A stretch of DNA of 64,000 nt. Origin: Asterias rubens (lineage: Eukaryota > Echinodermata > Asteroidea > Forcipulatida > Asteriidae). The stretch spans positions 119,359 through 183,358 of the forward strand of contig NW_022985712.1 in assembly GCF_902459465.1 (NCBI RefSeq), written 5' to 3'. Under the pieces are notes generated by a model. It did no database searches. It saw nothing but the letters and a program-made list of their open reading frames with translations, and was not told the origin of the DNA. Positions 1 to 11,726 of this stretch are shown piece after piece; positions within the stretch are counted from its first letter, which is position 1; every line of letters begins with the position of its first letter. Both the position numbers and the translations under genes were made by a program.

Positions 1-97
1 TAGTAGAAGATTTTACATTCTCTAAGAGTGTAATATAATTCCTCACTGATCTGAACCAAAATCTCTAGCTGCATGCAGGCTCCCTGGTTTTCATCGA

Positions 98-3000
98 TCA
101 GGGACGGTCATGTTCATCACTGGAACCATAGTCTTCAGTAGATTCCTGGCTGACATTTTCGGAAGGACTAACGCTGGCCTGACGTGCTCTTCTCGCCCTT
201 CCACCATCACGGTCTTTGGCATAGCGAAACCAATCTTTTATGATGGAATCTATCTCAGCATTTGTCGCAGATCTGACGGCTGGATTTCTGCGAACAGCTC
301 CTGAATTAATTGGAGAAAATTTGAAAACAGGTTAACTGAAATAAAATATATACGAACAAGTGATACGCAGGGCCCAATTTCATAGAGCTGCTTAAGCAGA
401 ACAAATTGCTTAAACAATTTCTGCTAAGCAACAACAAACAGGATACCAGTCCCATTTGCTACATTTTAAATGATATTTCAGCTGGTAAACTTTTTCCTTG
501 TAAGCATAATTTTGTTTTGCTTAGCTAGTTTCTATGCTTAAGCAGCTCTATGAAATTGGGCCCAGATCGTGTTGCCCGTTTATTGTGGTCAATCCCAATT
601 AAGTTTTGTGCCCTTAGAAAATGTTAAATTTTATGCATTTTCTTTTAAATGAGCTAAAATAATTCCTCAAAGTTCTCTGACCTGCAATTTTGGAACCCCC
701 AACCAAGGATCATTCCATCAAAGTACATTCAAATCCATAAGACTCTGCTGACAAAGCATTCAACCAATAACCTCTGAATGTAGCCCTTCAACAAACCAGG
801 GCTCCCTGTATCCAAGTCTCATCTCACATAGATGGTCATACTGTCATACGGCTACAGTGATACAGAATTTAGGTCTGTGTCTCACAAAACTTGGCTACCC
901 AAAAACGAATTAAAATTTACACAGTCAGTTTCCCTTGTGGTTATATTGCTTATTACACACAAATTGTATTAGTTTACAAGATTGTCCACAATTATAAGTC
1001 ATACGTGATCTTTCAATGTGGGTAGTTTGGTAAACTAATTAAACTGTTATCATCTCTTAGACTTAGTTTTCGAGTTATATTTTCAAGTATGTTTGTTCTA
1101 TATTTTCATTTTCTGACCCAACTTGCGCTTTGTGTGGCTGTTAATACTTACGATGTACAACATTCACCAGACGAAGTTTACAGAAGGCCTCCTTTGTGCC
1201 TTTTCCAATCCAATTAAACTGCTTTGCAAGGTCATTGGTCAATATGCAGACAAGAATTCGTCTGACCGTACTGCCAAGATTCTCTCCACCAATATTGGAT
1301 AAGTAAGTGACCTTTAAAAAATTTGAAAACAAAAATCAGCAGATAGACAATAGTAATGATCCTGCCGTAGTGGATAACAGTGGATAATAACAATTCAGCA
1401 TGCTTTCTACATTAGCGTTAATCCAAGGAGACATCAGTTTTACTGTCAACTTTCTATTCCTACGTAAAGAGTTGTGTGTGGAAACATTTTTGCATCCTAA
1501 TGATAAATGCTTGGTAAAATAATTATATGCTTTCCAAAACAAAAACGTTCCGCAAGAAGTAGTTAGTAGTGTAAAAGAATTAAGAGTTTGTTTCCAAAAC
1601 GCAATAAATGACAACTGTTATTTTTGTTTTTGGTAAAATGATGATGGTTGTTTTATTCGAAGAAAAAAAAAAGTAACCACAAACATGATTTAGAAACTCA
1701 GGCGATTTTACAAATTGTGTTTTATCATCCAATTAATCTATGGAAAAGAAAACAAAATTATCTTTCTTTCTGTTTTTGAAATATTGAATCTGAGCATTTT
1801 TTTTGTGATTTGTTTTCTAATGGAAATTAACTCTTTGAATGTTTCCAGCATTTTGCCATGAAAAACAAAAAAACTTACCAAAAGCTTCTCCTTCTCGAAA
1901 TTTTGAAGGAGGGCCTCCAGGTCTCTCACATCCCTCAACAATTTCAAGGGAAAAGTCAATCCTTCTGGCAAACCACCATTATCTAACTCCTGTTGTGACG
2001 TATTGAGTTTTCTCAGTATTTGAATGAGCAGGGTTCGGTTTTCTGTAGTTATCATGGTTGCCTTTTCTATCAGGGTCAGCAGTTTCTTCTCAGTTGCTGA
2101 TGAAAATAGTATAATGAGTGCCTAACCATTATTGTATTATAAGACATTTTTATATTGTATTAAAAGACATTTTCATGGGAACAAGTGCTTTTACCATGGG
2201 TAGGAGTGGGAGCACATGGGCTTCATAATATGATTGGAAATTAGTGTATGTACACACAGGACTTTCCATCGAGTGCAGGTTGGTTAAAAAAATACCAATA
2301 ATAGGCCTAATACACGGTTTTTATATAGCGCTTTTTCATGGGGTGTCTCAAAGCGCTTCCGACATTATTACCCCTGGTCACTGGGCCTTAAATCATTCCT
2401 TAAACCATCTCAGCTCCCTGGGGAGTATACAGCCTGTGCGACAATTATATGCGCTACATGGCTAAACCAATGACAAGAACCATCTCTGCCCTCACAGGTA
2501 CCCATTTACCCCTGGGTGGAGAGAAGCAAAGTTTATTAAATATTCACCCATTTTCTGAAATTCCCGGTAATCTGTTTTACCCTGTGTTGGTGTGTTAACC
2601 ATGGTCCTGAACAAGTTATGGGTTTAGCTTAACCTGTGGATATCAATATGGCCCATCATAAATAGCATGTACAAAACTGGATTGTCCAAGGGAGCTTCAA
2701 GACACATTGGCGCGAACCAACACAATGAATGCATGCAAAGCTGTTCACTTTTGACAGTATTTTCTTAACAAGTGCTTAGTACAAGTAGAGCTCAACCGCT
2801 AAGTAAAAACAAAGTCTCTGGAATTTCAGAAAGTGGATGAAAAACCCCTTCAACAGGTTTGCATGTGTGACAGGTGTAGAAAAAACTTTGTTCAGTTACC
2901 CTTCCACTGTTTATTTCCAATTTAATCTCTTCCAGCACCCTGTACAAGTTAATTTCTAGGAATGTTCTGTAAGACAGAAGTTTTCCACCTTTTATTGCTG

Positions 3001-5475
3001 TACATTGAATCACTGGTCTTGCTTTTGGTCAACGCTTTGTAATCAATACAGTTGTTTTTTTAATTATTTTTTTAATGAGGAAACCTACAATTTGAGTCGC
3101 TGTCCTACTTTTTGCATTTCCTTGTGTCTTTACCCTATTCTATCCTTAGATTAATTGAGTTTTTCTGAAGTGAGTTTCCCCAACGTTTAGTTTTATTTAC
3201 TTTATTCAAGTGATCCATTTTCTGGGTTACACATGCATTCATTGTGTTGGTTCGCGCCAATGTGTCTTGAAGCTCCCTTGGCCATCCAGTGTTGTACATG
3301 CTAATTATGATGGGCCATATTGAGATTCACAGGTTAAGCTAAACCCATAACTTTGTTCAGGACCTGCAGACCATGGTTAACACACAACACAGGTTACAAG
3401 CTTTTTAAAACCATCCTGTATGAGTACACATACAATACAATCTGTTTTTCCCCTTTTAGTAATAGTAGAAATAACACCACCCTGCCAGTCACAAAGAGTG
3501 AAGTACTTATTCAAAATACCTGTGCAAGCTGATGAGGACCGACTCAAACCCCCCGAAGACCCCGAAGACCCCGAGGGTGACCCCGAAAGGATGAGGCTTG
3601 GTGGTGGACATGGCAATTCTGATGGGCTGTTGTTAGATGTGGAATTCACACTGCGACGTAGCTGAATTGCAGTAACAATTTCTTCATCTGATGATGCATC
3701 CTGCTGATAGCGTGGGTTTGGCCTGATGATGTTTGTTTTTTGTGTGGTGAAAAAAGGAAACAATAAGCACTCATCAAGCTCAGAAATTCAGAATACAAAA
3801 CTTTGTCATATTCATCAAGATAAAGAGTGAAGGCTTTCTAACATTATGGGATTTTCCAGAAATTACAAGAGTCACAGTTACAAGATAGCACGTTTAATTT
3901 ATTTGACAAACATATTCCCAAGATGAAGGGGAAACCCCGTCAGTTGAGACACCAAGTCTTGTTAGCAAGCAAATTTCAGAGTGACACATTTTTTATTTTT
4001 TTTTAAGATTCTTCTTTTGCAATGTTTCCTTGGTTCATGAGTTACACTGCGAACTACCTTGTGCAATATCAGCTAATGAAATACATGTATATACAGCAAA
4101 TTATTAGGGGTTCGTGCATCGCAGTTTTTTTAAATATTAAGGCCGAGACCTGGAACCCCTAAGTTTTCTAAAGGAAAGAACTGACTTTGTTAATTATTTA
4201 ATAATTATTATTATTTTTTTTTTATCCTTTCCTGTAATTGACGGTTGTCCGCTGTTGGTTTGGTCAATAAATATATAATATAATTGTGATTAAAAATAAT
4301 AATAAAAAAAATAAAAATTAAAAAATATTCTGGACATGCCTTTAAGTTCCCTTATTCTATGCAGAACTGATTCTATGGATTTTACAATGGGCGGTTCAAC
4401 ATGATATCGATCACTACAAACCTCATAATTCTCTTGGGTGGCACTTCCGTTTCCATATCAGTTCCAATGTCTGATGTGTCTTGTGCCTGGCGCACTTTAG
4501 CCATGCCTTTCTCATAAGAGGCTGGGAAAATGAAAGAATTTCGGAAAATTAAGCCTGAAAATTTGTGAAAATGTTATTGTATAGTAACCAGCTTTGTAAA
4601 GTCTCTGTGCAGTTTTTCTGTGAACTAAATGTATTATATTAATAAATATCTTGGACAGAATTATAGATTCTGATTGGTCAAACCTGATCACATGGGGGTA
4701 TGTAAACAGGTGATATAAAGACTGGCTCTGGACACTAGAGAACAAATGGGCCCCAAACCTGCATACATTGTGTACAACTAGTAGTTTACCATGTTTACTG
4801 CACACACACGCATACGTGCTGAAAATGTAATTTGTGCGCGTATAAACCTACATTTCCAGATATGGTGTTGTTTACAATCAGCAGAGCTCACAGTTGATTG
4901 TATCCCTTGAACATAAGTACAACAAAAAGGCAAAGCAAAATTGTCAAATGTTGACCATTTTAACAAATTGTTTCACAAAAAGGTATATATTAATGGAAGT
5001 CTTCACTACATGGTTTATAACCTTGGTTAATGGACCGCGCCCCAAGCTCGGTCCGTTAACAGTGGCCAGTTACCAACCCGGTAGCTATCAGGTGACTCTA
5101 AAATGTTGACAGCGGGCACTTACACCACAAGCCTTATCATGTCAACATCAACAAACGACATAAATCATATTTAGACATTAGGAACAAGAGTATGTTTTCA
5201 GAAATCTAGTTTTAATTGCCATCAACTCAAGTTAGCTACATATGGTTTGGCAAATTTTGTTAAGTTTCAAACAACACACCTGTTTTATACAGCACACGAC
5301 AGGGGAACCGCTCATAATCATTGCTTGGTGGCTCGCACCTCTGTACAGCTCTGTCAATTCTGCCTTGTGTCTTGAATTTTGCAGGCCACTTGACAATGTT
5401 GTCTTCGTCCGTCAGCCAGCTCTCAGCAACTAGGGCCACAGTGCCCTCAATCTTGAACTCAACAACTGCGTACAT
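98..5475 (-). CDS. DUF4806-type protein, six exons, complete
   Basis: Exons on the minus strand at 5475-5280, 4521-4422, 3722-3520, 2096-1879, 1311-1152 and 300-98 all join at GT/AG borders. They total 1080 nt, i.e. 359 residues plus a TGA at 98-100, and codon phase is kept across all five junctions. The start is the ATG at 5475 (MYAVVEF), which opens an N-terminal module with the SWLT motif and a PCRVLYKT end. Exon 3 encodes a Ser/Pro/Gly-rich linker. Residues from about 205 to 310 match what I recall of DUF4806: a LPLK-like segment, then YLSNIGGENL, TVRRIL and TNDLAKQFNWIGKG, and a basic tail with DWFRYAKDR and GGRARR. The molecular function of this family is unknown to me. The gene lies 320 bp downstream of a same-strand transposase gene and may be its accessory partner. 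The intact frame suggests recent or maintained function; a host gene is the alternative. Confidence 0.8.
370..563. mobile_element. MITE-like inverted-repeat element
   Basis: The ends are near-perfect inverted copies. The left arm begins gggcccaatttcatagag and continues through a gcttaagca motif to about 398. The right arm, from about 535 to 563, is its reverse complement. There is no coding capacity in the 194 bp. It lies downstream of the acceptor of the last DUF4806 exon, in the intron between 300 and 1152. The target duplication is not clear. Confidence 0.7.
2313..2528. repeat. Dispersed repeat, probable
   Basis: The segment has a tatagcgc...aaagcgctt motif followed by acccatttacccctgggtgg. 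I recall this combination as a common noncoding dispersed repeat in marine invertebrate genomes. It lies in intron 3 of the DUF4806 gene. No terminal repeats were seen; the assignment rests on memory of similar sequence. Confidence 0.3.
2581..3393. mobile_element. 813-bp foldback element with ~155-bp inverted arms
   Basis: Positions 2581-2738 and 3234-3393 are inverted copies of each other, starting cctgtgttggtgtgttaac on the left and ending with its complement on the right, with a few small indels. The element is flanked by ttac at 2577-2580 and 3394-3397, a likely 4-bp target duplication. The centre is AT-rich and carries no supported protein. It lies wholly in intron 3 of the DUF4806 gene and leaves both splice sites untouched. 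Confidence 0.75.
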
Positions 5476-5795
5476 TTCCCTGGAAATCAACTTTGGTTAA
5501 AAAAGCAAGTGTTTTTTCTGTGAAAAATGGGGGTCGCTTTCAGTGAAACAGAAATTCTTGAAACCATGTTCTTTTAGACAATGAAAAACAAAAAAATAAG
5601 GTTAAGTCCCTTTTGATACAACAGACTTGTGCTATTAGTTTTACTTTTCTATATTTAGATACTCTAGGTTGCCACAAATATCATTTTAGAGAAAATTTTT
5701 CATTTGTTAACTTGCTTTCGTTGCTTAGTAGACAAAATGAATTTCATGCAACTAAGATCCGAGTGTCAAGCTGTCAACCATCAAGACTTTTGTTT

Positions 5796-7351
5796 TTACC
5801 AAACTTGATGAGTCAGAGCTATAACCAAGTACCCTCCTTTACATGGCAACATGGTGAATTTACACTTAATTTCTGATACTGAGCATGTATGGAGCACACC
5901 ATCAAGCTTAGCAACTCTGTGTATTCCTAGGCATCCAGAGGGTAGGGGATAGTCAAAAAAATTGTCTACAGATTTGAACACCTCGTACACAACAGTGACT
6001 TTGTCATTCAACAAAATATTTCGAACAACACCTAGACTGTCTTTCACTTTTATGCAGCTATCACTGGGTGATGATGAAATACTGTATGAATCAAGACGCA
6101 GTTCGGTATACTGCCGACAGTGGTTAGTGTTAGGTGGCAAAGGACCATTCACGTGCTCTTTCTTGCAGTCAGCTTTGGTTGTTTTCTGCCCACATGAACA
6201 TGTTTGTCTTGGGGACGACTTTTCCTCTGAGAGACGTCGAATTACCTGTTGAAGGGGTGAGGATGGTTTTCTGATGAGTCGTTTTAACCGATGAAGGAAA
6301 TTCTCGTATGGGAAACTTGAAATGTTATCAAGTGAGCCAAATTTGTTCGCCTCATGTGCCAAATGGAGTAGACCATGCACATTATATACCAGTTGATCTC
6401 TGCCATATATGCATTCAACCTGTTTGACAAATGTAAGAAGCTGTTGTGCATAATCACAGTATAGTTGACACAGAGCAGGATTCAACAAAATGTGCATGGC
6501 TACAGAAAGAATAAGGAAATGCCTGTACACTTCAGTTTTAACATGCTCTTTCAAGACCAGTATTCCAGTATAAAGCAAGAATTGGCGAAACTCGGTTGCC
6601 TTCCATCGGTCAATTTCCTTAAGTGACCTTGGACGTCTCGCAAATTCTTTAGGGATGTTATTTCTGACAGCAATCAAAGCATCTGAAATTCCATTTATTT
6701 TACAGCTCTGCATTCTGCATCTCAAGGGACCTTTAATTAACAGGCGAAGTAATCGTTTGGTCACCCCCAAACACACCAAATGCATATAATCCAATGGAAA
6801 GGCAGACACCAATCCTAAACCAGTCTCCTGTAATGGACAACGTCTATGGTGATGATCCTCATCTACCATGTCAACAAACTCTGCATCTGTTCTCAGCCTG
6901 ACACCAAACTTGGGATATATGACTTTTTTCAGCCATTCACCCTCTATCCAACACTTATCGCAACCATGGTAACCAGTGCATAATTTAACACATTTCACAT
7001 ATGCTCTTGCTGGAGCATCACAAATGACTGAAGAAACTTCAACAAAGAAATGCCTTCCATCAAAATGAAAACCATCATTCTTTAATTTAATAACTTCTTC
7101 TTTGAAATCATGTAGGTACTGGGCAAGGTTGGAGGGTTTGGTTTGCCCAACAAATAATGCAATGATAAAAGGCTCTCTACAGCTCTGCAAGCAACCTAAA
7201 ATTGGCCAGAACTGCGTACTACTGCTTCTAAAAAGGGGGAGACCGTCAATATTGATTTGCAGCTTCAAAGGAGTTTCGGTGACTGAAGTGAATTCAGGAT
7301 GCGAACTAAATCTGTTTTTGATATTCTCCTCAATACCAAAGTAATGATACT
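5796..7351 (-). pseudogene. Transposase-domain protein, C-terminal part, interrupted by Gypsy
   Basis: This is the larger part of a transposase gene whose N-terminal part is at 12243-12747. Leaving out the Gypsy element and one copy of the 5-bp target duplication, the two parts add up to 2061 nt (687 codons including stop) in a single frame. Features seen include INIDGLPLFRSS near the start of this segment, CDAPARAYVKC, a Cys pair in GYHGCDKC, HHHRRCPLQE and DYMHLVCLGVTKRLL. These are hallmarks of proteins annotated as transposase-domain-containing, related to the CACTA/EnSpm tnp2 family. That family assignment is from memory and I cannot name the catalytic acids with certainty. A zinc-binding-like CSCGQ segment lies in the C-terminal third. 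Apart from the insertion I see no stop or frameshift, so the gene was probably intact when Gypsy arrived. Confidence 0.75.
7347..7351. repeat. Target-site duplication of Gypsy, left copy
   Basis: The 5-bp sequence atact directly precedes the left LTR and is repeated exactly at 12238-12242 after the right LTR. This is the integrase signature of one clean insertion event. Confidence 0.9.
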
Positions 7352-7541
7352 TGTAGTGTTCACGTGATCACACTGTAATACATGTAATGTTATACATTTA
7401 TGCAAATGAGTTGGCCTCGTGTAAGAGTACATGGAAAGGGGGTGGAAAACCGAGGAACGGAATAAAGACACATGTTGATGCACATAAGATTGAATTCGTC
7501 TATAGTATTGGTTTAATCCGTATGTCTAGTAAGACTCTACA
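7352..7541 (+). repeat. Left LTR of Gypsy
   Basis: 190 bp, TG...CA ends, with an aataaa-type signal (ggaataaagacac) about 70 bp from its end that may serve polyadenylation. It is matched base for base, bar one, by 12048-12237. Confidence 0.92.
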
Positions 7542-7543
7542 AT

Positions 7544-7556
7544 TGGCGACGAGGAT
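7544..7556 (+). other. tRNA primer-binding site of Gypsy
   Basis: TGGCGACGAGGAT starts 2 nt after the left LTR. It is complementary to the 3' end of animal tRNA-Ser(GCU) including CCA, as I recall that tRNA, so minus-strand DNA synthesis is probably primed by tRNA-Ser. Confidence 0.7.
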
Positions 7557-7628
7557 AAACATCATAGCAACTTTTGGAAAAGTTTAAGTTGTTTTGAAAC
7601 AGAGGAAAAGTGCGAAACACCGACGAAA

Positions 7629-10600
7629 ATGGCGCAGAATATCCAGCTGAATGGAGTTGAGAAATTTGACCCTCATGGTGACCCCGCACAGTTGAGACAA
7701 ATGTGGCGGCGATGGTTGCGTGGGTTTGAGTATTTTGCTGTTGGAAAGGGAGTCACAAATCAAGGACAGAAGAAAGCCCTTCTACTGCATTGTACCGGTC
7801 CTGACGTTCAGGATATTTTCTTTTCCCTGACGGAGGAGGAGGGAACAGACGAGTATGATAAAGCCGTGAAAACCTTGAACAAACATTTCGAAGTGAAAAT
7901 CAACGTGCCGTACGAACGCTATGGTTTTCGCAACATGGAACAGGCGGCCGGGGAAACAGTTGATCAGTACATAGTGCGGCTCCGACAGAAGGCATTATTA
8001 TGCGAGTTTGACAAGTCAGACGAGGAGATCAGGGACCAGGTGATTGCACAATGTAAGTCACATAAAATTCGTACCAAACTGTTAGAAAAGGGGCAATCAT
8101 TAACACTTAACCGTTTGAGGATGATCGCAACAAATGTAGAATTGACTGAGAAACAGTCCAAGGATATGGAGGCGAAGAAACCAGACTATGGTCCACATGT
8201 AAATGCTGTAAGGCGACACAAGGCCTCTGACTACGAGCAAAGGAGAAAGAATGGTGAACATGGAGACGCCAGCAAGGGTTATAGAGGCGGCGCTGGGACA
8301 AGACAACATGCCAACGGTGATCAGTGTTTCCGTTGTGGACACAGAGGACATTATGCCCGTGATCAGGAGTGTCCAGCCCGAAATGCGGTGTGCAACAAAT
8401 GCGGAAATCGCGGACATTATGGAGTTGCTTGCAAGACCCAGACGAGCAAAAACAGAAAAGACAATTACGAGCAAAAGGATGCCAAATGGAGAAATAACAA
8501 AGGACAAAAATGGAATGGAACCGGAGGAAATAAACCAAGAGGAAAAGTTCACACAGTGCAAGAAGACACTGAAACTGGTAGTGACACTGAATTTGCATTC
8601 CATGTAGGCATGGTGGGAAGTAATAAAGAGGAAAAGATCAAAGTAAGTTTGGGGCAGGGCATACCAGTAGATGTTATCATTGACAGTGGAGCTTCAGTAA
8701 ATATCATTGACAAAAGTCTGTGGGAGGAATTGAAAGGTAAAAGAATTCAGTGTAAATCTGAAAGAAGTAATAAGAAGTTGTATGCATATGGATCAACAAA
8801 TCCATTAAAGGTTCTTGGTAAATTTGTAACCAAAATTAAAGTTGATGGTATGAGTCATGAAGACACTGAAGTAGAAGCAGATTTTTATGTCACAGAAAGT
8901 AAAGGGCCTGCACTTCTAGGTAAAGATACAAGTGTTGAACTGGGTGTGCTTAAGATTGGTGTAAACCTTGTGGCTGGAGAAGTGATAGATAGTTATCCAG
9001 AATGTTTTCAAGGGGTAGGAAAGTTGAAGGACCATAAGCTGAAGTTGCACATTGACAAAGAGGTTAGACCAGTGGCAAAACACATGTACCGGGTACCATA
9101 CACCTTAAGAGAGAAGGTCAGTGACAAACTAGATGAATTAGAGTCACTAAGTATAATAGAGAAAGTTAATCACCCAACTTCGTGGGTAAGCCCAGTGATT
9201 GTTGTACCCAAACCAAATGGCGATATTCGACTGTGTGTTGATATGCGACAAGCCAATAAGGCCATAATCAGAGAAAGGCATCCTATTCCTACTGTTGATG
9301 AGATTTTGTACAATATGAATGGTAGTGAAGTTTTCAGTAAGTTAGATATGAAGTATGGGTATCACCAGATAGAATTGGAAGAAGATTCACGAGAAATCAC
9401 AACGTTTGTAACCCATAAAGGCCTGTATAGGTATACACGATTGATGTTTGGCATAAGTGCAGCACCAGAGAAGTACCAGCAAGTAATAGCTCAGGTACTA
9501 CATGATTGTGAAGGAGTTCAAAACATATCAGATGATATTGTTGTTCATGGAAAAAACCAAGCAGAGCACGATGAAAGACTAGTGAAAGTCATGCAGAGAC
9601 TGAAGGAAAAGAACTTGACCTTAAATAAGGAAAAGTGTCAGTTTGGTTTGACAAAGATTACGTTCATGGGTCATGTGTTATCCAAAAACGGAGTTGAGCC
9701 CACAGAGGGGAGAATCAAAGCCATGAAAGAGGCAAGACCCCCCAACAATGCAGCCGAAATCAAGAGTTTTCTGGGACTTGTGAATTTCTCAGCACGATAC
9801 ATTCCAAATTTGGCCACTGTGGCTGAACCATTGCGTAGGCTGACTAGAAAAAATGAGAAGTTCACATGGGGCAAAGAACAACAAAACAGTTTTGATGTGT
9901 TGAAGGATTGCCTAACTAAGACTGAGACATTAGGGTATTACCGTCTTGATGCTACACGTACACAACTTGTTACGGATGCAAGTAATGTTGGTTTAGGGGC
10001 TGTGTTACTTCAAGAATATGAAGGGGAAACTAGAGTCATTAGTTATGCCAGTAGGACATTAAGTGATGTGGAGACAAGGTACTCTACTACTGAGAAAGAA
10101 GCACTTGCCGTTGTGTGGGCATGTGAGAAATTTCAGATATATCTATATGGATTGAATTTCGAATTGATCACAGATCATAAACCACTAGAAGTGTTGTATG
10201 GGCCAAAGTCAAAACCAAATGCCAGAATTGAGAGATGGGTGTTAAGATTAATGCCATTCACATATACAATTCGATATGCACCTGGGCCACAAAACATTGC
10301 AGATGTGTTGTCAAGGTTGGTAAAAAGCAATGTAGCTGATAAACCAAACACACTAGCAAATAAAGCTGAGGAGTATGTTAAGTTTGTTGCAGAACAGGCA
10401 ACACCCAAAGCTTTAACTACACGTGAAGTGGAAGAAGCATCAAAGGACGATGCAGAATTGATCAAAGTTAGAAAGTGTCTAGCGAAAGGTGATTTTGATA
10501 AATCCAGTGTTAATTATTTTCCAATCAGGAATGAGTTGAGTTCAATCGGTTACCTGGTGTTGAGAGGAACAAGATTAGTCATACCTAAGACGTTACGTAC

Positions 10601-11726
10601 AAAATGTGTAGAATTAGCACATCGTGGTCATTTGGGCATAGTAGGCACAAAACAAAGGTTGAGAAGTAAAGTGTGGTGGCCAAACATGGATAAAGATGTT
10701 TTGAGATTAGTTCGATCATGTCATGGATGTCAACTAGTAAGTGCGATGCCCAACCCAGAACCATTGCATCCAACGCAAATGCCTACGGGTCCTTGGCAGG
10801 ACTTGGCCATTGACCTACTGGGACCTCTCCCATCAAAACACTATGTGTTTGTTGTGGTAGACTATTACAGTAGATTTTATGAAGTAGAAATTATGAAAGA
10901 TACTACAACAGCTAAGATTGTGAATGCACTGGAGAATATGTTCTCTCGTTATGGGCTACCAAGGTCAATTACCTCGGACAACGGCCCACAGTTCAGGTCA
11001 GAAGTGTTCAAGGAATACTTAAATGAAAATGGTATTAACCATAGATTAGTGACATCTCTGCACCCTGCAGCAAATGGTGAAGTTGAACGACAAAACAGAT
11101 CGCTGATGAAGCGCATTAGAATAGCTCATGCTCAGTCACAGGACTGGAAAAGGGAAATCCGGTCATACATGTTTGCGTACAGAACAACTCCTCATAGCAC
11201 TACAGGTGTGTCCCCAGCTGAGTTAATGTTTGGGCGAAAACTCAGAACAAAATTGCCACAAATAGAGGAGTTAGAGTACAGAAATGATGAGGAAGTTCAA
11301 GACAGAGATGCTCTGATGAAACACAAAAATAAGTTGTATGTAGATAACAAAAGAAGAGCAGAAGAAAGTGATCTGAAAAAGGGAGATGCTGTACTGGTGA
11401 AGCAAAGTCAACAAAACAAAATGAGTACACCATTTCATGCAGTGCCATACACATTAGTGGAGAAACAGGGTAACAGTTGCACTGTTGAATCTCCAGAGGG
11501 AGTGAAATACAAAAGAAATAGCACTCATGTAAAGAAATACCAGCAAACAGAGTCTGACACTAGTCAGGAGAGTATCGAAGATCCAATACAGAATGAGGAT
11601 ATTAGTGGAGACATTGTAGACCCACAAGTCTCCATCTCAAGTCCAATGCTAGGTTCACCAAGGGCAGTTCGTACAACGAGAAACTGTCTCCCTAAGCGTT
11701 TTGATGATTTTGTAATGGATGTTTAG
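7629..11726 (+). CDS. gag-pol: Gypsy Gag-Pol polyprotein, 1365 residues
   Basis: A single frame starts at the ATG of ATGGCGCAGAAT in the 5' leader. Gag covers about residues 1-320 and ends in two zinc knuckles near 232-268; the first is CX2CX4HX6C and the second the canonical CX2CX4HX4C. The aspartic protease has its DSGA motif near residue 352. Reverse transcriptase shows LDMKYGYHQIEL and an ISDD active site near 633, where many relatives have YxDD. RNase H follows with VTDAS near 781. The integrase HHCC zinc region lies at about 997-1045, then the DDE core with Asp in DLLGPL, Asp in SDNGPQF and Glu in GEVERQN. The domain order protease-RT-RNase H-integrase is Ty3/Gypsy-like. The tRNA-Ser primer and ISDD remind me of the Mag group, but that is tentative. 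There is no separate Gag stop and no envelope gene. Confidence 0.95.
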   Translation: MAQNIQLNGVEKFDPHGDPAQLRQMWRRWLRGFEYFAVGKGVTNQGQKKALLLHCTGPDVQDIFFSLTEEEGTDEYDKAVKTLNKHFEVKINVPYERYGFRNMEQAAGETVDQYIVRLRQKALLCEFDKSDEEIRDQVIAQCKSHKIRTKLLEKGQSLTLNRLRMIATNVELTEKQSKDMEAKKPDYGPHVNAVRRHKASDYEQRRKNGEHGDASKGYRGGAGTRQHANGDQCFRCGHRGHYARDQECPARNAVCNKCGNRGHYGVACKTQTSKNRKDNYEQKDAKWRNNKGQKWNGTGGNKPRGKVHTVQEDTETGSDTEFAFHVGMVGSNKEEKIKVSLGQGIPVDVIIDSGASVNIIDKSLWEELKGKRIQCKSERSNKKLYAYGSTNPLKVLGKFVTKIKVDGMSHEDTEVEADFYVTESKGPALLGKDTSVELGVLKIGVNLVAGEVIDSYPECFQGVGKLKDHKLKLHIDKEVRPVAKHMYRVPYTLREKVSDKLDELESLSIIEKVNHPTSWVSPVIVVPKPNGDIRLCVDMRQANKAIIRERHPIPTVDEILYNMNGSEVFSKLDMKYGYHQIELEEDSREITTFVTHKGLYRYTRLMFGISAAPEKYQQVIAQVLHDCEGVQNISDDIVVHGKNQAEHDERLVKVMQRLKEKNLTLNKEKCQFGLTKITFMGHVLSKNGVEPTEGRIKAMKEARPPNNAAEIKSFLGLVNFSARYIPNLATVAEPLRRLTRKNEKFTWGKEQQNSFDVLKDCLTKTETLGYYRLDATRTQLVTDASNVGLGAVLLQEYEGETRVISYASRTLSDVETRYSTTEKEALAVVWACEKFQIYLYGLNFELITDHKPLEVLYGPKSKPNARIERWVLRLMPFTYTIRYAPGPQNIADVLSRLVKSNVADKPNTLANKAEEYVKFVAEQATPKALTTREVEEASKDDAELIKVRKCLAKGDFDKSSVNYFPIRNELSSIGYLVLRGTRLVIPKTLRTKCVELAHRGHLGIVGTKQRLRSKVWWPNMDKDVLRLVRSCHGCQLVSAMPNPEPLHPTQMPTGPWQDLAIDLLGPLPSKHYVFVVVDYYSRFYEVEIMKDTTTAKIVNALENMFSRYGLPRSITSDNGPQFRSEVFKEYLNENGINHRLVTSLHPAANGEVERQNRSLMKRIRIAHAQSQDWKREIRSYMFAYRTTPHSTTGVSPAELMFGRKLRTKLPQIEELEYRNDEEVQDRDALMKHKNKLYVDNKRRAEESDLKKGDAVLVKQSQQNKMSTPFHAVPYTLVEKQGNSCTVESPEGVKYKRNSTHVKKYQQTESDTSQESIEDPIQNEDISGDIVDPQVSISSPMLGSPRAVRTTRNCLPKRFDDFVMDV

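Noticed and set aside
2792-3013. Possible extra exon of the DUF4806 gene (acceptor tcttacag, donor gtaact)
   Set aside because: It lies inside the 2581-3393 foldback element, and including it breaks the phase that joins exon 3 directly to the 2096-1879 exon.
8100-8603. Antisense frames over the Gypsy gag region
   Set aside because: Shadows of the zinc-knuckle coding sequence; no domain of their own.
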